NCBI GenBank assembly: GCA_022885665.1
Contig: JAGQDJ010000043.1
Span: 1 to 64,000 of the forward strand
Source of the DNA: Triops longicaudatus
Taxonomy: Eukaryota; Arthropoda; Branchiopoda; Notostraca; Triopsidae
Direction of reading: 5' to 3'
Length of the DNA stretch: 64,000 nucleotides
The position numbers were made by a program, and so were the translations under genes. Within the stretch, counting starts at the first letter, position 1; each line of letters opens with the position of its first letter. Below, in pieces: positions 1-40,024 of this stretch. A model generated the notes under the pieces. That model had not been told where the DNA came from. It saw only the letters and a list, made by a program, of their open reading frames with translations, and made no database searches.

Positions 1-477
1 ACATAATTATATTGTTCTGTGTTATAATACATCAATAAACGTCTGAAAGTAACAAGGTTTATTTCTGTGTCATAGCTCACCCGAGGCGTGTCATAATACC
101 CTCCAAGTTCGGGTATTATGACACAGACGACTTTTGGGATTTTTTTTTACAATTAAACGGTTTTCTCGAGGAGTGGGGAAAAATTAGCACAAGTACCGGA
201 AAGAGCTCAGTACAGAATAACGTTGGAATAATTGACATTTGTTTGTAACTTTTGTAAGGAAAAAAGTTTGAGCAAAAAGTGTGTCAAAGCACCCGACTCT
301 CACCCTTCACCTTTTGCCTTTGCCATACCAATCCTGAAGTGCTTCCGACGCCGCAGGATGCAATATAATACGCAATGATGACACTACCATCCTTTCTTAA
401 AACATGAAAAAGGATGCATATGTAGTTCACAGAGGTATGATGTAGTCACTAATTTGTTCGGATCGGTTTTCCTTTAG
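1..477. other. Non-coding DNA upstream of the first visible Disabled exon
   Basis: No exon with family similarity is visible here. The sequence ends in an acceptor (AG at 476-477), so at least its 3' part is the intron before the first visible Disabled exon. It contains a perfect hairpin at 88-124, listed separately. The 5' exons of Disabled must lie outside the window or be too short to recognise. Confidence 0.6.
88..124. repeat. Perfect inverted repeat: 14-bp stem, 9-nt loop
   Basis: GTGTCATAATACCC at 88-101 is exactly reverse-complemented by GGGTATTATGACAC at 111-124. The two arms are separated by TCCAAGTTC. Part of the arm (GTGTCATA) also occurs just upstream at about 67-74. No target-site duplication or larger element is evident around it. 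Confidence 0.9.
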
Positions 478-3400
478 GCCCAGATAAATCCATCGAGATT
501 AATGACCCAATGAGATTTGCTGGTGATGGAGTTTCTTTTAAAGCCAAGTTGATTGGTGTTCTGGAAGTTGCTGCTCCGCGGGGAGACCGTTTATGCCAGG
601 AAGCTCTAGCGGAACTTAAAATGGCCGTCAAAGCCGCCGGAGAGCATAAACAGCGTATTCTTATATGCATAGCCTTGGACGGGCTCAGGCTACGGGACGA
701 ACGTTCTGGAGTAATTAAAACAGACGTTACGCATTCTTGCATAGTCTTATGTTTTTTTGTGTGTGTGTTCAACAGGATTGCTTATATCATCACCCAGTGC
801 ATAAGGTTTCTTTTATTGCCCAAGATATGACTGATGCACGTGCGTTTGGTTATATTTTTGGATCTCCAGATCAAGGTCATCGCTTTTTCGGTATCAAAAC
901 CGATAAAGGCGCAAACGCGGTATGTTCTGTCTATTTCCTCTGTAACCATTTCCGATTAACGTCTTGTTAAATGTCTGCTTCACGAAGGTGGTAATGTCCA
1001 TGCGGGACTTGTTCCAAGTTGTGTACGATTTAAAAAAGAAAGAAATTGAGCGAGCCCGACACCAAGCTGAAAATCAAGCCCTCCGAACGGTAAAAAAAAC
1101 TTTAGGAACACCGTAAAATATCACACTAATAATAACCCAATTTTTGTTTTTTAAGAATGGATCGCACCTGGCCACTTCTAGGGACAGTTTAGACAAGACG
1201 GCAAGTCAGTCTGATACTCAGTATGGGGATCTGTTACACCTTGAATCCGAGCTCACGAGTTTGCAGGAAGGATTGCATCGTTTCGAAAATTTTCCTCAGA
1301 CGGCCTCAGGGTCTTTCGATCCCTTCGAAGAGTTCGGAATGCATTCCGAGACGACACCTGTAAAGTGGGCAGAAAATGGTGTAAAGAACAAAATAGAACC
1401 CGATCCCTTTAGCATGGCACCGTTTCAAGAAAAAGTCACTGTGCCCCTGCCACTGTCGACTACAAGCGTTACGTCAAAATCGCGTACACAGATGAAAGAG
1501 CTTCGCTGTACTTCGAAAAGTCCATTTCCGACTCTAGACATGCCCTTTTACACCCCGCCGCTGCCGCCTCCTTTGGCTCATCGTTCGCCGTCGAACAAGA
1601 GAGAAGAGGCCAAGAAAATGTCAACTGCTGTCCCGCGTCCCTCGTCGTCAAATTCACCCGCTTTGCAAGCGTCACAAGCATCACCCGTACCGTCCAGTTT
1701 CTCCACCAACTTTTCCGTCGACCCGTTCCCGCCCTCCGATTCGTTTGTTGCGTCGTTTCCCGTCTCAATCCCCACTCCTCTTCCTACGCTAGCTGTCGAC
1801 TCGCCCTCAACAAAACCACCCACCCTGGAGCCGCCATCGGGAGATAGGTACGCCGTTTTCGCCAGCTTATCAGAGGAAATTGGACACCAGCAGCTGAGTG
1901 AGCGTTCCGCTTCGACAACAAATCTAGTGGGATCCCCGGCAATCCAGTTACCCAACAATAACGCCACTTTCGAAGCTGATTTTGGGGACAAGTTCGATTT
2001 CACAGCAGAAGCTGATGGGAACGAGAGCGCCGCATCAAAGGTACCTTAAATTTCCCTAAGAGATTTTCGAAATTTTAACACCGTAAACATAACTTTAAGT
2101 TAGTTCTCTGTTAGTAGCCTTGTGCTGTTAATTCAAAGTTTCTCAATAGTTTTCGTGCGTTATCTGAAATGACTTATCAGAAAGCCTTCATTACCCAACG
2201 CACTTAAAATGTCAGCGGAAGAATACTACAGTAAAATGTCGCTACAACGTACACGCAGAGGGCCAAAATTGTTTCAGATTGCCTTATGCAGTAATCGCCT
2301 GAACCGTTCAACATGTAATTCGTCTATACCTCGGTTAGGTAATCCGTAGCATTAGAATTAAAATAAGAGCAAGCACGACTGAATTGCCGAGTAAAATATA
2401 CATAATAAAATATACCGAATTTTATTAAACTTTCTCGTATTTTCCAAATCTGAGCGGTATTTAATCATTTTTTGGTATTGTACCCACTATTTCGAAGCAC
2501 TGTGTAAGCCATATTGCACGTAATTCTTATTTGATATTAAGTACTTCGTGTTAAACCGCAGTTCTGAGTTTATATACAAGCAATCTGGATTAAACAGAGT
2601 AACAAAATAATTATGTGCCTCTACCATCATTTTGTGTTACTTTGACACTCTTTTGTTTTCGCGAACCATAGAATCAAGGGTCCTTTTCGGCTTTCGACAT
2701 CTTCACGGAATTGGATCCTTTGGGTACGGGAAAGATTAAGCCATATGTGGACAAAAAGGATTTCTTCAAGGATCTGAAAAAGCCGGTAGAGAAACCGGCT
2801 CTCAAAGTGTTAGCTGGCGACGAAGAAAAACCCGCGCCCAAAACTTCACAAGACTTGCAGACAGTACTCGTAGCGAACTATAACCAACAATCTGCTATAT
2901 CAGCAGCTGTCACAGCTCCTGCGTCTGCTCCGAAACTAAATGGAGGATTGGAGTTCTCAGCTGAAGAAGAAATGGATCCTTTCGGTAGCCTCCACTTCAT
3001 TCCTCCGCCCGAAGCAGACCCGTTCGATACCGACATCACTCCTACGGGCGTATTTTTCACCCCCGCACGGGCCCTTCCATCTTCCCCGCAGTTGCAAACC
3101 AAACGGAAGAACTTCCAAACCGCCGAGTCACTCTCGTCCATATCCTTTCATGCAACCATGCCGCGTGGCACGCTTAAGGTGGTCCTTCCCGCTAAAGAAG
3201 ACGCCAATGACGCCAAGGAAGGACGTAAGCCGTCACCGTTGCGGCGCTCCGATACGGGAAGTCCTCTTTCTGGTCGCAAACAGTTTACACTGGACGACAG
3301 CTCGCCTGCAGCTTTCCCTACTCTACAACCTCCGCCAAGGCACGAGAAAACTGCGTCGGCCACCTTAACTCGGCCGTTGCGGCAAGCATCACTCGCGCGT

Positions 3401-5419
3401 CAAACGCCAGATACGCCCCCTTTACCTCCCTTACCCAAAATGGAGGATTTAGCCCTCTGGCGCCTAGAAAGCGACCAAGACAAGGAGCAGCGTGCTCTGG
3501 AACCAGCCGAACCGCATTCCAATCATGAGTACTTGAACGAACCCCCTGACCCGCCTCCTCGACCTCCGTTGGTAAAACCGCCGCCTTTGCCACCCAAAGG
3601 CCAACCTCCGTTACCTCAGCGTCCTTTGGCGGCCACCTTTTCGTTAAATTCTTCTAATGAAGACGACAATACCAATTCTTCCGCCAGTTTCAGCAAAAGT
3701 ATTGACATGTCCATCCCACCCTTGCCCAACCCTTTGCGCAAATCTCGAGAGAGAACAAAGACTCCCTTGGCTAAAACGGATTCGGACTTGTCGGTGACCT
3801 CTTCTATCTTGGGAAGTGCTTGCAAAGAGCCGCTGGCAACGAAAAGTGATACTAAGAAGAAAAAAACGAAAGTGAAGTCGGCTAGGGCGGATTTAAGCCA
3901 GATATCTTTGGCACAACTCTCCAGCATGTCAATCTCCCAATTGGCAGACACGTTAGAATTGCCTGCTGCACGATTGACAGCGATGACTCTAACGGAGCTA
4001 GCACTACGGTTGAATCAGCTAACCGCAGCTCAGCAGAATGACGACGACGAAGACGAAGAGGATGAAGAAGGTGACAACGGTGAAGGGGACGAAGAAGAAC
4101 AAGAGTACGTGACCCTGAGCGACGCCCCAGAGCCGGAAGATGACGATTTAGACCAGGAGGAACTTGAAAATGAAGATGAAGTGCAAAACTTGGTGCGAGC
4201 AGCAACCGATTCACCACCTTCAACCCTTACAGACCAAACAGAACCGCATTCGGCCAAAGTACTCAAAGACAGTGCGGAAGACAAGTATGCCGCTCTGCGC
4301 GAAATCAACTACACAGAACCCGAAGTAACCTTAGCAGAGCAAAAATGGCCCACGTTCGACTCTCCTTTAGAAGAAGATGTCGTCGAGCAACCTGGGTCCG
4401 CTTCTGGGTTTGCGAATTTCACTGATTTCCCACCTAGCGATGCCCAGGAAAGTAGAACAGAACTGGAGAATATCTTTGATCAAAACCTGGACTGGGCCAA
4501 TCCGCAGTCGTTCTCCCGCCCTGGCTCGGTTCCCCTTCCTGTGGGGAGTTCAGCAACCGCGAGTCCGAGCTTTAACTTTGCGTCGACTTTCGACGACGAA
4601 TTCGGCAGGCAAACTCCAGCTGAATTAAATGGAGTGAACATTAAACCGACGCCGCCGCAGTTACCGCGACTATCGAGAAATGATAGTGGTAGAGTGGGGA
4701 CGAAATCACCACATTCGACCCGGTTGGCAAGTAGGAGAGAGTCGTGGAACAATGGTACCAGCGATACGGAAGCGGATGTCTTTGGGCAGCCGGCGTGGTC
4801 CTCTACAGCATTGGAAGAGGGAGAAGGGACGTTCAGTCGGCATAGTTTGTCAGGGTCGTCAGGTGGAAGCTCGGGGAAGGGAGAAAGGCGGTCTCAGTCC
4901 CAGCCTAGGCCGTCAACACGGTCGCCTCGATCCTGGGTAGTGTTGGATGTGGATGCTGGACCAGAATGGAGCGGCTCGAAAGGCGTTTCGAGGAAGTCTT
5001 CGTCGTCTTCGCAATACTCACAGCAACGGGCGTCGCCGAGGGTAGAGCCGCCTTCTTTCGATGACTCGTTTGTAGTAGAAAATGCGGCGGCGTCTCCGTG
5101 GAAGGAAGTGGAAGCAGATATTAAAGGGCCAGCCGAAGAAGAGGATCAGTTTGCTGATTTTGGTGCTGTTTTTGGCACATTTCAGCCCAGTAGCACTAAT
5201 GATAAACTGGGTGTTGACCGCGATGCGCAAATGAAAAAGTCGCAGTCAGTGAATATCTTTAAAGCGGAAGGAGATCCTTTCGATGATGAGTTTTTCCAGA
5301 AGAAAACGAGCAAAGCGGACATAGTGAGTAGCACGGGGTTCCCAACGGTGGTGGAAGATCCTTTTGCTTGGGTGCAACCTTTTGACACTTTTCATTTTCA
5401 GGAAGAGTTTGATGCGTAA
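478..5419 (+). CDS. DAB: Disabled (Dab) endocytic adaptor, 5'-partial
   Basis: Dab proteins are cytoplasmic clathrin adaptors. Their N-terminal PTB domain binds NPxY tails of lipoprotein-type receptors and phosphoinositides. Exons seen: 478-710, 776-919, 988-1089, 1156-2040 and 2672-5419, with a TAA stop; this gives 1369 residues plus a missing N-terminus. The first three exons encode the PTB domain (DPMRFAGDGVSFKAKLIGV, HKQRILICIALDG, HHPVHKVSFIAQD, MRDLFQVVYDLKKKE). The start of the last exon carries the family signature LDPLGTGKIKPYVDKKDFF. The long tail is disordered and Pro/Ser-rich. It has repeated DPF motifs (AP-2 appendage ligands), proline stretches such as PPLPPKGQPPLP (SH3-type ligands) and an acidic Glu/Asp run near 4040-4140. 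The first visible exon begins in phase 1, so upstream exons are missing. Family assignment is firm. Residues after the PTB domain are too diverged to choose between vertebrate Dab1 and Dab2. Confidence 0.93.
2041..2671 (+). other. Disabled intron, AT-rich
   Basis: This 631-bp intron lies between the last two Disabled coding exons (GTACCT donor, CATAG acceptor, phase 0). It is AT-rich with short ATAAAATATAC-like repeats near 2394-2418. I see no coding or RNA feature in it. Confidence 0.8.
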
Positions 5420-7922
5420 ACTTCGATCGAGACTTATGAAATCCGGGAATTCGCAAAACACTTGTCATGGAAAGTGAAACATTTTGGTGCAGTTTTTCAT
5501 TGAGTGATCATTTTCTGTTTTGGGTAGAAACGCCAGAGCAATCATTCCTTCGCAAAAAGCTGACGTTGATTTTTTTTTTATTTTATTACAAATTCACCTC
5601 TACTTATTTTACAACTATTTGATGGAACTTTTGTTAGAATTCTCAAGTCGGATGCACATGACAACTTCTTAATACTCACTTGAAATCATGTTCATGAACT
5701 ACAGTCGTGGTGATAGGCTTGCAGCCGAAGGGATAGTGAAAATTAAGACTTTTTCTTGATTTTAATTTAACTTTTAAGAGAAAACTTGACTCAAAGGCCA
5801 GTTATTGTGAAAGACTGTCATTTTTTCTGCTACCTGTTTTATGTTGTTTTGTAACTCCTTTTTAGATATTGTTAGCTTTCCATTATTGAGTGGCAATTTC
5901 TGTTAGTTCAGTTTTATGTTGACGTATTAGCATGCCATATTTCGTCGGTCTTTTTGTTTTTGGGTGTTATGTATACTGCTAGTCGTACTTTTGTGATTCT
6001 TCCATACACATTAACGGATGAGTTTAACAATTGTTGATTTCCAAATTTTTACTTATGAAATTTCTCCCTTTTATGCAACGAGGTATTTTGGTATACTCTT
6101 CGCGAACCCGGATTTCGCAAAAAAACTAGCAAAATTACCTCGAAGCGTTTATTTAAGGTTACCACTGGGCATGGTGCCTGATGGATGCCCTGGGTAAATG
6201 TGTACCAAAGTGTCTATAATTTCACGGTTTCGTTTTTAGATTCCGTATTTGTAATTCCGTATATGTGATACCTCGGTCTGTAGTCAAATGGACGGGGAAG
6301 CTTTAGAATGAAAGCATTTAAATAACTTGATCAGTATTTGCACTTGCGTTTCTTACAGTCCTCCCCTCCCCCCCCCCCCCCAAAAAAAAAAAATATATAG
6401 GAATTTCCTTATCAATAGACTAGTACCATGACGGACACTCTGACGGGGTAAACGTAGAATGCCCTCAAGCTTTACTATCGGCAGGGGCGTCGTGAGGATG
6501 TTTTCATTTGGTTGGTGGTGGATCCTTAATTATACCGATTTCACGTGACGATTTTACCGACTCGAGTATGATACTTCTTTTCCAAATCGACTTTGGACCA
6601 ATTATTGGGGGGGTACACTCTCCTCCCTTGCGACGCTCCTGTCTGTTGGTAGTCAAAATTGCGTTGACACCAGTGCATAAACAAAGTAAGAATAACCGTG
6701 CAGGAGGAAGAAATAGACCATTTTCACTGCAAATCTGTGACCACGTGTATTTAGAAAGTCAATCCGGGGACGCTTGATTCAAATTTCCCAACACAACATA
6801 CCGTGACCAAAACATGTCACAGTGCAGTTACAGTCACTGTTAGCCACCGATGCTGTTCAATGTTAAATTACCCAAAATTGTGTAAAGTTGTTCGGATTCG
6901 GGTAACAGAGCCCATTCCTAATTAAAAATTCATCCCCTTTAGAAATGAAATACGTACAAATTTGAAAATCTCCATTCCCAGAAAACACAATAGAATATTA
7001 AAATAGCATTTGTTTTAAAAAAACAATTCAATAGAGTTAGATTTCGTTTTTAATTTAATTTTGTTTCGTGCTTTTATCTTTCGTCGAAATTTTAGTTGCA
7101 TTGTGTAATGTTAGCTTTCTGAGTAGTGATTTTGGGTAAAGGTGGAAAATTTGAAAAGCAATCCTATAGGTTATTCAGTGTTATGAGTGTGTCACCAATA
7201 TCGAACAAAATAGAACTTTAGTCACAAGGTTCTCCAACCTCTCTTGACAGAAACGAAATTTCGTTATTTGCGAATTTCCTTGAATGGACACTTCCCACGT
7301 TAAATAAAACGGGGCTTTGAACGGTCATGTGTGGATCTTTTCCATAATAGCAGACGTTTAAGTACAATTAAACTCTGTTATATCGAGACTTTAACTAATG
7401 TAAATTTCATTTACTGTCAGAAATATTGCCCATGTATTATTCAACTTCGTTTAAATCGTCATGGGTCCAGCCTATGCGCCTTTCAGTGCCACCTATCGAG
7501 TTATCGGAAGCGAGTGGGATGTGTTTATCCCCTCTTCATCCGTCCATCGGATCACTGTGATAATGTTTAAGTAAAGGACACCTTTCTTTAGTTTATATCT
7601 GTAGTTCCTGTATACATAATCGTTTATCAAGAAAAGATTACTTACAGCCAGCTGGCAGAGTGAGTACAGAGAGAGAGAGATGTAATGCTATTGAAATTTA
7701 TCATAAAATGGGTGTGTAGCTTTTCCAGATCTTGACTCGGAAGTTCTGTTACCTTAACAGGTAACCTAGTATGGTCTTGGCTGGTCGGTTTATATTCTAG
7801 GACTGGCTCAATAAAGGTACGCTCTGCAAGTACAGCCTCGTAAGTCACATTCTAATGCTCTTATTATAGATCGGGCAGGACGCCACAACTCATTTTGCGC
7901 GATTTCTACTGAAAGGGCATCA
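5420..7922. other. Disabled 3'UTR and intergenic region
   Basis: No gene is recognisable. The 5' part is presumably the Disabled 3'UTR. The clearest AATAAA is at 7303-7308, which would imply a 1.9-kb UTR, so the real end is uncertain. Homopolymers at 6368-6393 (14 C then 12 A) and a short GA repeat near 7669-7680 are present. The segment before 7923 should contain the MPV17L2-like promoter, but I see no clear TATA box. Confidence 0.55.
6368..6393. repeat. Homopolymer pair C14-A12
   Basis: Fourteen C (6368-6381) are followed directly by twelve A (6382-6393). A similar C-then-A arrangement recurs at 19822-19850. Confidence 0.9.
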
Positions 7923-8803
7923 ATGGCCCTGCAAATAGTCGCGCGATTTTCGAAAGTAGTAAAAGGTCAACTTTTTGGTCGTTACCTCTGGGTAACCAAC
8001 ACAGTTAGTGCTGGTGTCTTGCTTGCTGTCGGGGACTTTATTCAACAGCATATTGAAAAAGCGCGTGGTTTTCATCAAGGCTTACCTTTTGACACGGAGA
8101 GAAATGGTATAAATCTGTCATTATTTACAGGAAAGAGGAAAGAAAATATGTACTAAAAAGCTGATGATTATTTTAGGTCGAATCTTTAGCGTGGGCTTAG
8201 CCCAAGGCCTGCCAAACCATTGGTGGTACACGTTTTTGGATAGAGTTTTACCAGGGACCACCCTGAGCACTGTTTTTAAGAAGATCTTAATGGATCAGCT
8301 CATAGCCTCGCCGTTATTTTCCTCTTCATTCTTTGTTGGTGTTGGTATCTTGGAGGGTCACCACATTGGAGATTGTTGGGATGAGTACAAACGCAAGTTT
8401 ATCTTCGTCTACTTAGTAAGCTCTATTTTTCCAATGAGGCGTAATAAATAATACTGTTTTCTAAAGACCGACTGGGCGGTTTGGCCAGCAACTCAGTTCA
8501 TAAATTTCATGTACATACCTCCTGTTTATCGCATCTTGTACATTAATCTGGCAACGGTGATATGGAACGTCTTCATGTCTTACGCTAAACACTACGTAGG
8601 TTTTTTTTATACTATTATTAAAATTCTTTGCTGAGCGATTTACATGGTTACCTTGTTATTCCGTAGAAAATGCATTATCTATTAAATGTATATTTTGTTA
8701 CGTATCTTTTACAACATAGGATCAGTTAACGTTAAAAGGAGACGCGGAACTGGAAATGGAAGATAACATTCGAGTAAAATCGGCGAAAAAACTAGCGACA
8801 TAA
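7923..8803 (+). CDS. MPV17L2: MPV17-like protein 2 (inner mitochondrial membrane family)
   Basis: This belongs to the Mpv17/PMP22 family of small four-helix membrane proteins. Human MPV17L2 is mitochondrial and linked to mitoribosome assembly. Exons are 7923-8106, 8177-8415, 8467-8595 and 8720-8803 (TAA), giving 211 residues, close to the human length. Family landmarks are visible: LWVTNTVSAGVLLAVGDFIQQ, WYTFLDRVLPG, KKILMDQLIASPL and TDWAVWPATQFINFMYIPP, the last being the conserved W-P-x-x-Q-x-x-N-F signature. The N-terminus is basic and hydrophobic without acidic residues before the first helix, consistent with mitochondrial targeting. The short C-terminal tail is charged and lysine-rich. 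The start is the first ATG of the exon, and its position matches human MPV17L2. Similarity is clearly better to MPV17L2 than to MPV17 or PXMP2. Function here is inferred from the family. Confidence 0.9.
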
Positions 8804-8923
8804 TTCGCTCCTTTCCAACATTGCGAAGTTTTATCTAGTCACAGTTGTGAAACGCTGTATTGTTTCATAGAATGAGGCCGTCAATCGTACAAAAGTTCCT
8901 TTTTGACTTTAAAGTAGGACCGC

Positions 8924-8929
8924 AATAAA
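8924..8929 (+). terminator. Poly(A) signal AATAAA of MPV17L2-like gene
   Basis: This AATAAA lies 121 bp after the stop codon and is the nearest canonical signal downstream. Confidence 0.65.
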
Positions 8930-10944
8930 CTGCCTAGAAAGTACGTAGTCTGAATGGGGTTGTTTATGAACGGGCCCTTTCCTAATCCATCATCAAGCCA
9001 TTGGGATTGGACTTATAATGGTCGAAAGAGCCAATAAAAAAGAAGGGTCGCGTGACCGTTGTAGTCCCGAAATCGTAATCCCCGGAATTGTACTATTACG
9101 CGAACCCAGAGCAACCTTGATCTTGACCCCAATTCTATGACGGTGAATGTAAAACAAGAAGACGAGAATACGAGAGCTTGAAAGCAAAAAGAGCAATACA
9201 ACGTTCAAGTACGTCGAGCTTTTCAGCGCCAAATGCTCGAACGGAATAGATTCCGGGAGTAAAAGTAAAATCAATGGACGCACATAAACTTGCTGTCTGG
9301 GTCGAAGGAGACTTTCGTAGACGGCAAACGCTTCCGATGGTTGTGTTCGGAATTTATTAACACGTCTTCCTTTTGTCGCAAATGAATCGGTGTCTATTAG
9401 TCTCTTTCTTCTTTGCGCAGCGTCTCTTTAGCGGGGTATTTTCCTCTTTCTTTTTTTCCTTGGCCCTGCTCATTCTCTTCCTTTGCTGTTTTGGGGTTTT
9501 GGGAATACCTTGGAAAAGAATGATTGAAAAAGGCGACCGGACTATAATCGCTTTTTTTCGTTCTCTGGATTTTCTTTTCTCTCCCAGGTTGCGGGTCGCT
9601 TCTTTATGGAAGCAACAACCGTGCATACTTTTTTCCATAATGTTTCTTTGAGCATCCCAGCTCGCGGGTTTACGATACGTTGGGATACACCCCTGCATCG
9701 TTTTTATTTATATGTTTAACATGTTCTGCTTGGGGAGCCTTTCGGAAGCAGCGTGTTCTACTTTACGTTCTTCTATTTATCTCCGTTTCGCAACCGCCTT
9801 TTTTCATCTATGTTGACTTATTATCGTTAAGCATTCCATTTCGTAGTCAACACGGAAAGAACAGATCTCGCACCTTTTCTTATCGCTTTCATTATGCCTT
9901 GTATACGAGGCATTCTCGTCATGAGCGTAACATAAGCACGTGTATGGCACTGTATCAGAGGTGAAACGGCTTTCCCTTTTTGTCATCATAACAATCTTAA
10001 ACCTCGGCGAGTCATCACGTGGGTTCGAGTGCTCGTATGCAAATGAAGGACAAGGAAATCCTGCGGGTACTTTGGAAAACGTGCTAAGCCCAACAAACGA
10101 CCCGTGCATACGATGCCTTCATTGCCGGAGCTGGCTAACAAAGATAGGGGAAAACAACCATTTGTCTTTTTTGTGACTTACTTTACGGACAAAAACCCGC
10201 AAAGTTGTTTGATTATTCTTTTTTTGCTTAATTTTTATATTTCCTCGGGTTATCTAAGCAAAGTCTCATTTCTTTTTGCAATCTAAGAGGCTCGATTACA
10301 AGGGTGCAAAATTTAGCCTCCCTGGCATGTCACATATCGGAATTTCTGTGAATCGTGCCGAAAGCGAGCAAAAAATTGCGCCCAAGCTATGCTTGGTGGT
10401 TTGCTTTAGAACGTACAGGTGGCGCGGATGAAGTGAAATGCTTGCACAAGTTCAACTTAGAGCTATTTTGTATAACAATGACATATTGGTAAAGCGTCGT
10501 TATTTAAAAATCTCTTGCTATGAATTTTTAAAATGTATGAAACAACAATATCGGAGAGTATTACCCAACGCAGAGGCCGCTTGGGATGTTTTGTTGAAAG
10601 AAAGGCGCCAACGCGCTCTAACATGAACTACCGGAAACTTTCGTTGTGCGTTGGTGGCGCTGCCGCTGCCTACCACAACGTTCACCCGAGCAGGAAGCCA
10701 CGATGAGTGCTCGGTATCTTTTGTGATGAAAACCATGGATTACTCTGTATTCTTTGACTAGTTTAGCATCAGTGGGCATCCTTGGATTATGTGTTAATGG
10801 TGTATAGCAAGAATCGTCGGTTTTGTGCTGAGAAATCGCATTGGCAAGCGTGTAATTTAGAGCTTGTGTCTGAGTGTCAAATGCCAAGGAAGCCAAAGCT
10901 CGCCTCGGCCAGCCAGGGCGTTTGGTTGTGGCGTCGAGCCTAGG

Positions 10945-10951
10945 ATATATA
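10945..10951 (+). promoter_or_regulatory. Candidate TATA box for ARID1
   Basis: ATATATA sits in a GC-richer setting (CCTAGGATATATACGCCG) about 280 bp before the ARID1 ATG. Transcription could start around 10975-10985, leaving a 5'UTR of about 250 bp if there is no 5' intron. This rests on motif and spacing only. Confidence 0.4.
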
Positions 10952-11228
10952 CGCCGTGGCGGGCATTGCAGCAATCCTTTTGCTTAGGCCAAGCTCCCCT
11001 TTTCTCTGCACTGCGGATATCAATAAACTTCCGTGTACAGCAAGTTTCAGGTTAATTTTGTAGAAAATCAACCATCTATTAAAATTTACCCCATCGGGCA
11101 TCATGCCTCAGTAAAAACAAGCCATCCACAATCAAGTCATTTGTTCTCCTCTCCCTCTTCTTTCCCTTTACACAGATTTGAGGGCCGTTTCTAACGTTGA
11201 TTCGTAATCAAGTGAAACTCAGCTCAGA

Positions 11229-38751
<27,523 letters not shown>

Positions 38752-40018
38752 TCCTCTGATCAGGGGCTGAAAGAGGAGAAAACACATACCAAACCAAAAG
38801 TCATGAAAATACCTAAAATTTACAAGAGACAAGACGCTTGTGGGGGCAGTTGGGACATATCCTTTGAAGTTGAGTGTAGTGAAAACAGTACGTAATTTTC
38901 AAATACAATCCTGGGACCTGGTGACAAGTAAAATGTTGACATGATCGCGTGACGCAAAAAAAAATGGATTTAACGGAGAAAGGAGGATCGACTTTCATTT
39001 TGTTTGCTGTGATGGTGTAAAGTCGGAGGCAGCCCTCTTTTTGTCATTTTCTTATTGTTGCGTGCTTTTAACGCGGCAAGGGAGTAAAGGAACAGTGCGT
39101 TTCCTTTTTGTGCGCATGCGTTTTGGAGTTGCGGAAACCGATAGAATTTTCTCCTTTTTTTCTTTTTTTATAATTGATTTTGGGGAGATGAAAACAAGTC
39201 GGTGTTGTTGTACAAAAACCAAAAAAGATAAATGGACAACAATATCGCTTTTAATTAAAAAGTGAGGAAAACCACTTGGATCAATCAACTTGTCACAGTT
39301 TACATAGCTTGAAAAGGGAGTGAAACTACAGCTAAGCAGAAACCCCCCCTGGGAAATAGTGAAAGTGCTCTGATTGACTCACAACTTATAAAACGGGACT
39401 GGGTGGCAAGAATGAGGAAAGGGTGGTAAACTTTGAAATGGAAACGACGTTGAACTTTGGTATGGCTCGCTGTATTACAGGAATTGTGACCTGTTATTCC
39501 TTTCGTGAATTTCTGTCTCACCAGAAGTTTGTAATATAGAGCCCCTTATGCCCCGCGAATGCGCGCTGATTTTTTTTGTAATTGTTTACTGACACCTGAC
39601 AAACATTTCAAAACAATTGACATGCAAGACAAAACAAGAAAATGTTGTGCTAATGTGGCCAGCGATAAAAATGAAGGCAAACGAGATACAAAAGAATCAC
39701 TGGCGAAACGAGGAGAGTGAAAAAAGTCCAGTGACAGCATTGTAATGTATGGGCACATTTACGGGAGAGCTGGAGGAACTCCATCGTGTGTGTTGTTTCT
39801 CATACGTGATTAGAAAGCGAAATAAATGTTTATATATGAATCGGTATTGTTTATCTTTTTTGTTGCTTTGTTCTTTAGACTCATGTTGTAGACCACGCAG
39901 TGCAATTAGCTCTAGCGCTGTGACTACGACTTCAGTCATTATACGTGGGTGATAATTTGCAATTCAGCGGCATACGGTGCAAATTCATACGTCCTAAAAT
40001 GCACATATGATACCAGCC

Positions 40019-40024
40019 AATAAA
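40019..40024 (+). terminator. Candidate ARID1 poly(A) signal
   Basis: AATAAA 1268 bp after the stop, with a second copy at 40077-40082 and an earlier one near 39819. Which is used cannot be told from sequence. Confidence 0.4.

Larger units (their letters stand above)
8804..11228. other. Intergenic region and ARID1 upstream region
   Basis: There is no recognisable gene. It begins with the MPV17L2 3' end and finishes with the ARID1 5'UTR. It carries an octamer ATGCAAAT at 10037-10044 and a TATA-like site near 10945. Open frames here (for example 9373-9651 and 10438-10626) have low-complexity or unfamiliar translations, and I do not accept them as genes. Confidence 0.6.

Noticed and set aside
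7642..7848. Minus-strand open frame before the MPV17L2-like gene
   Set aside because: Short, with no recognisable motif and no partner exons.
9373..9964. Overlapping open frames rich in Phe/Leu/Ser between MPV17L2-like and ARID1
   Set aside because: Hydrophobic translations come from pyrimidine-rich DNA; both strands are open, as expected of low-complexity sequence.
10021..10035. B-box-like GGGTTCGAGTGC suggesting another tRNA
   Set aside because: It does not fit GGTTCGANTCC, and no acceptor stem or A box can be built around it.
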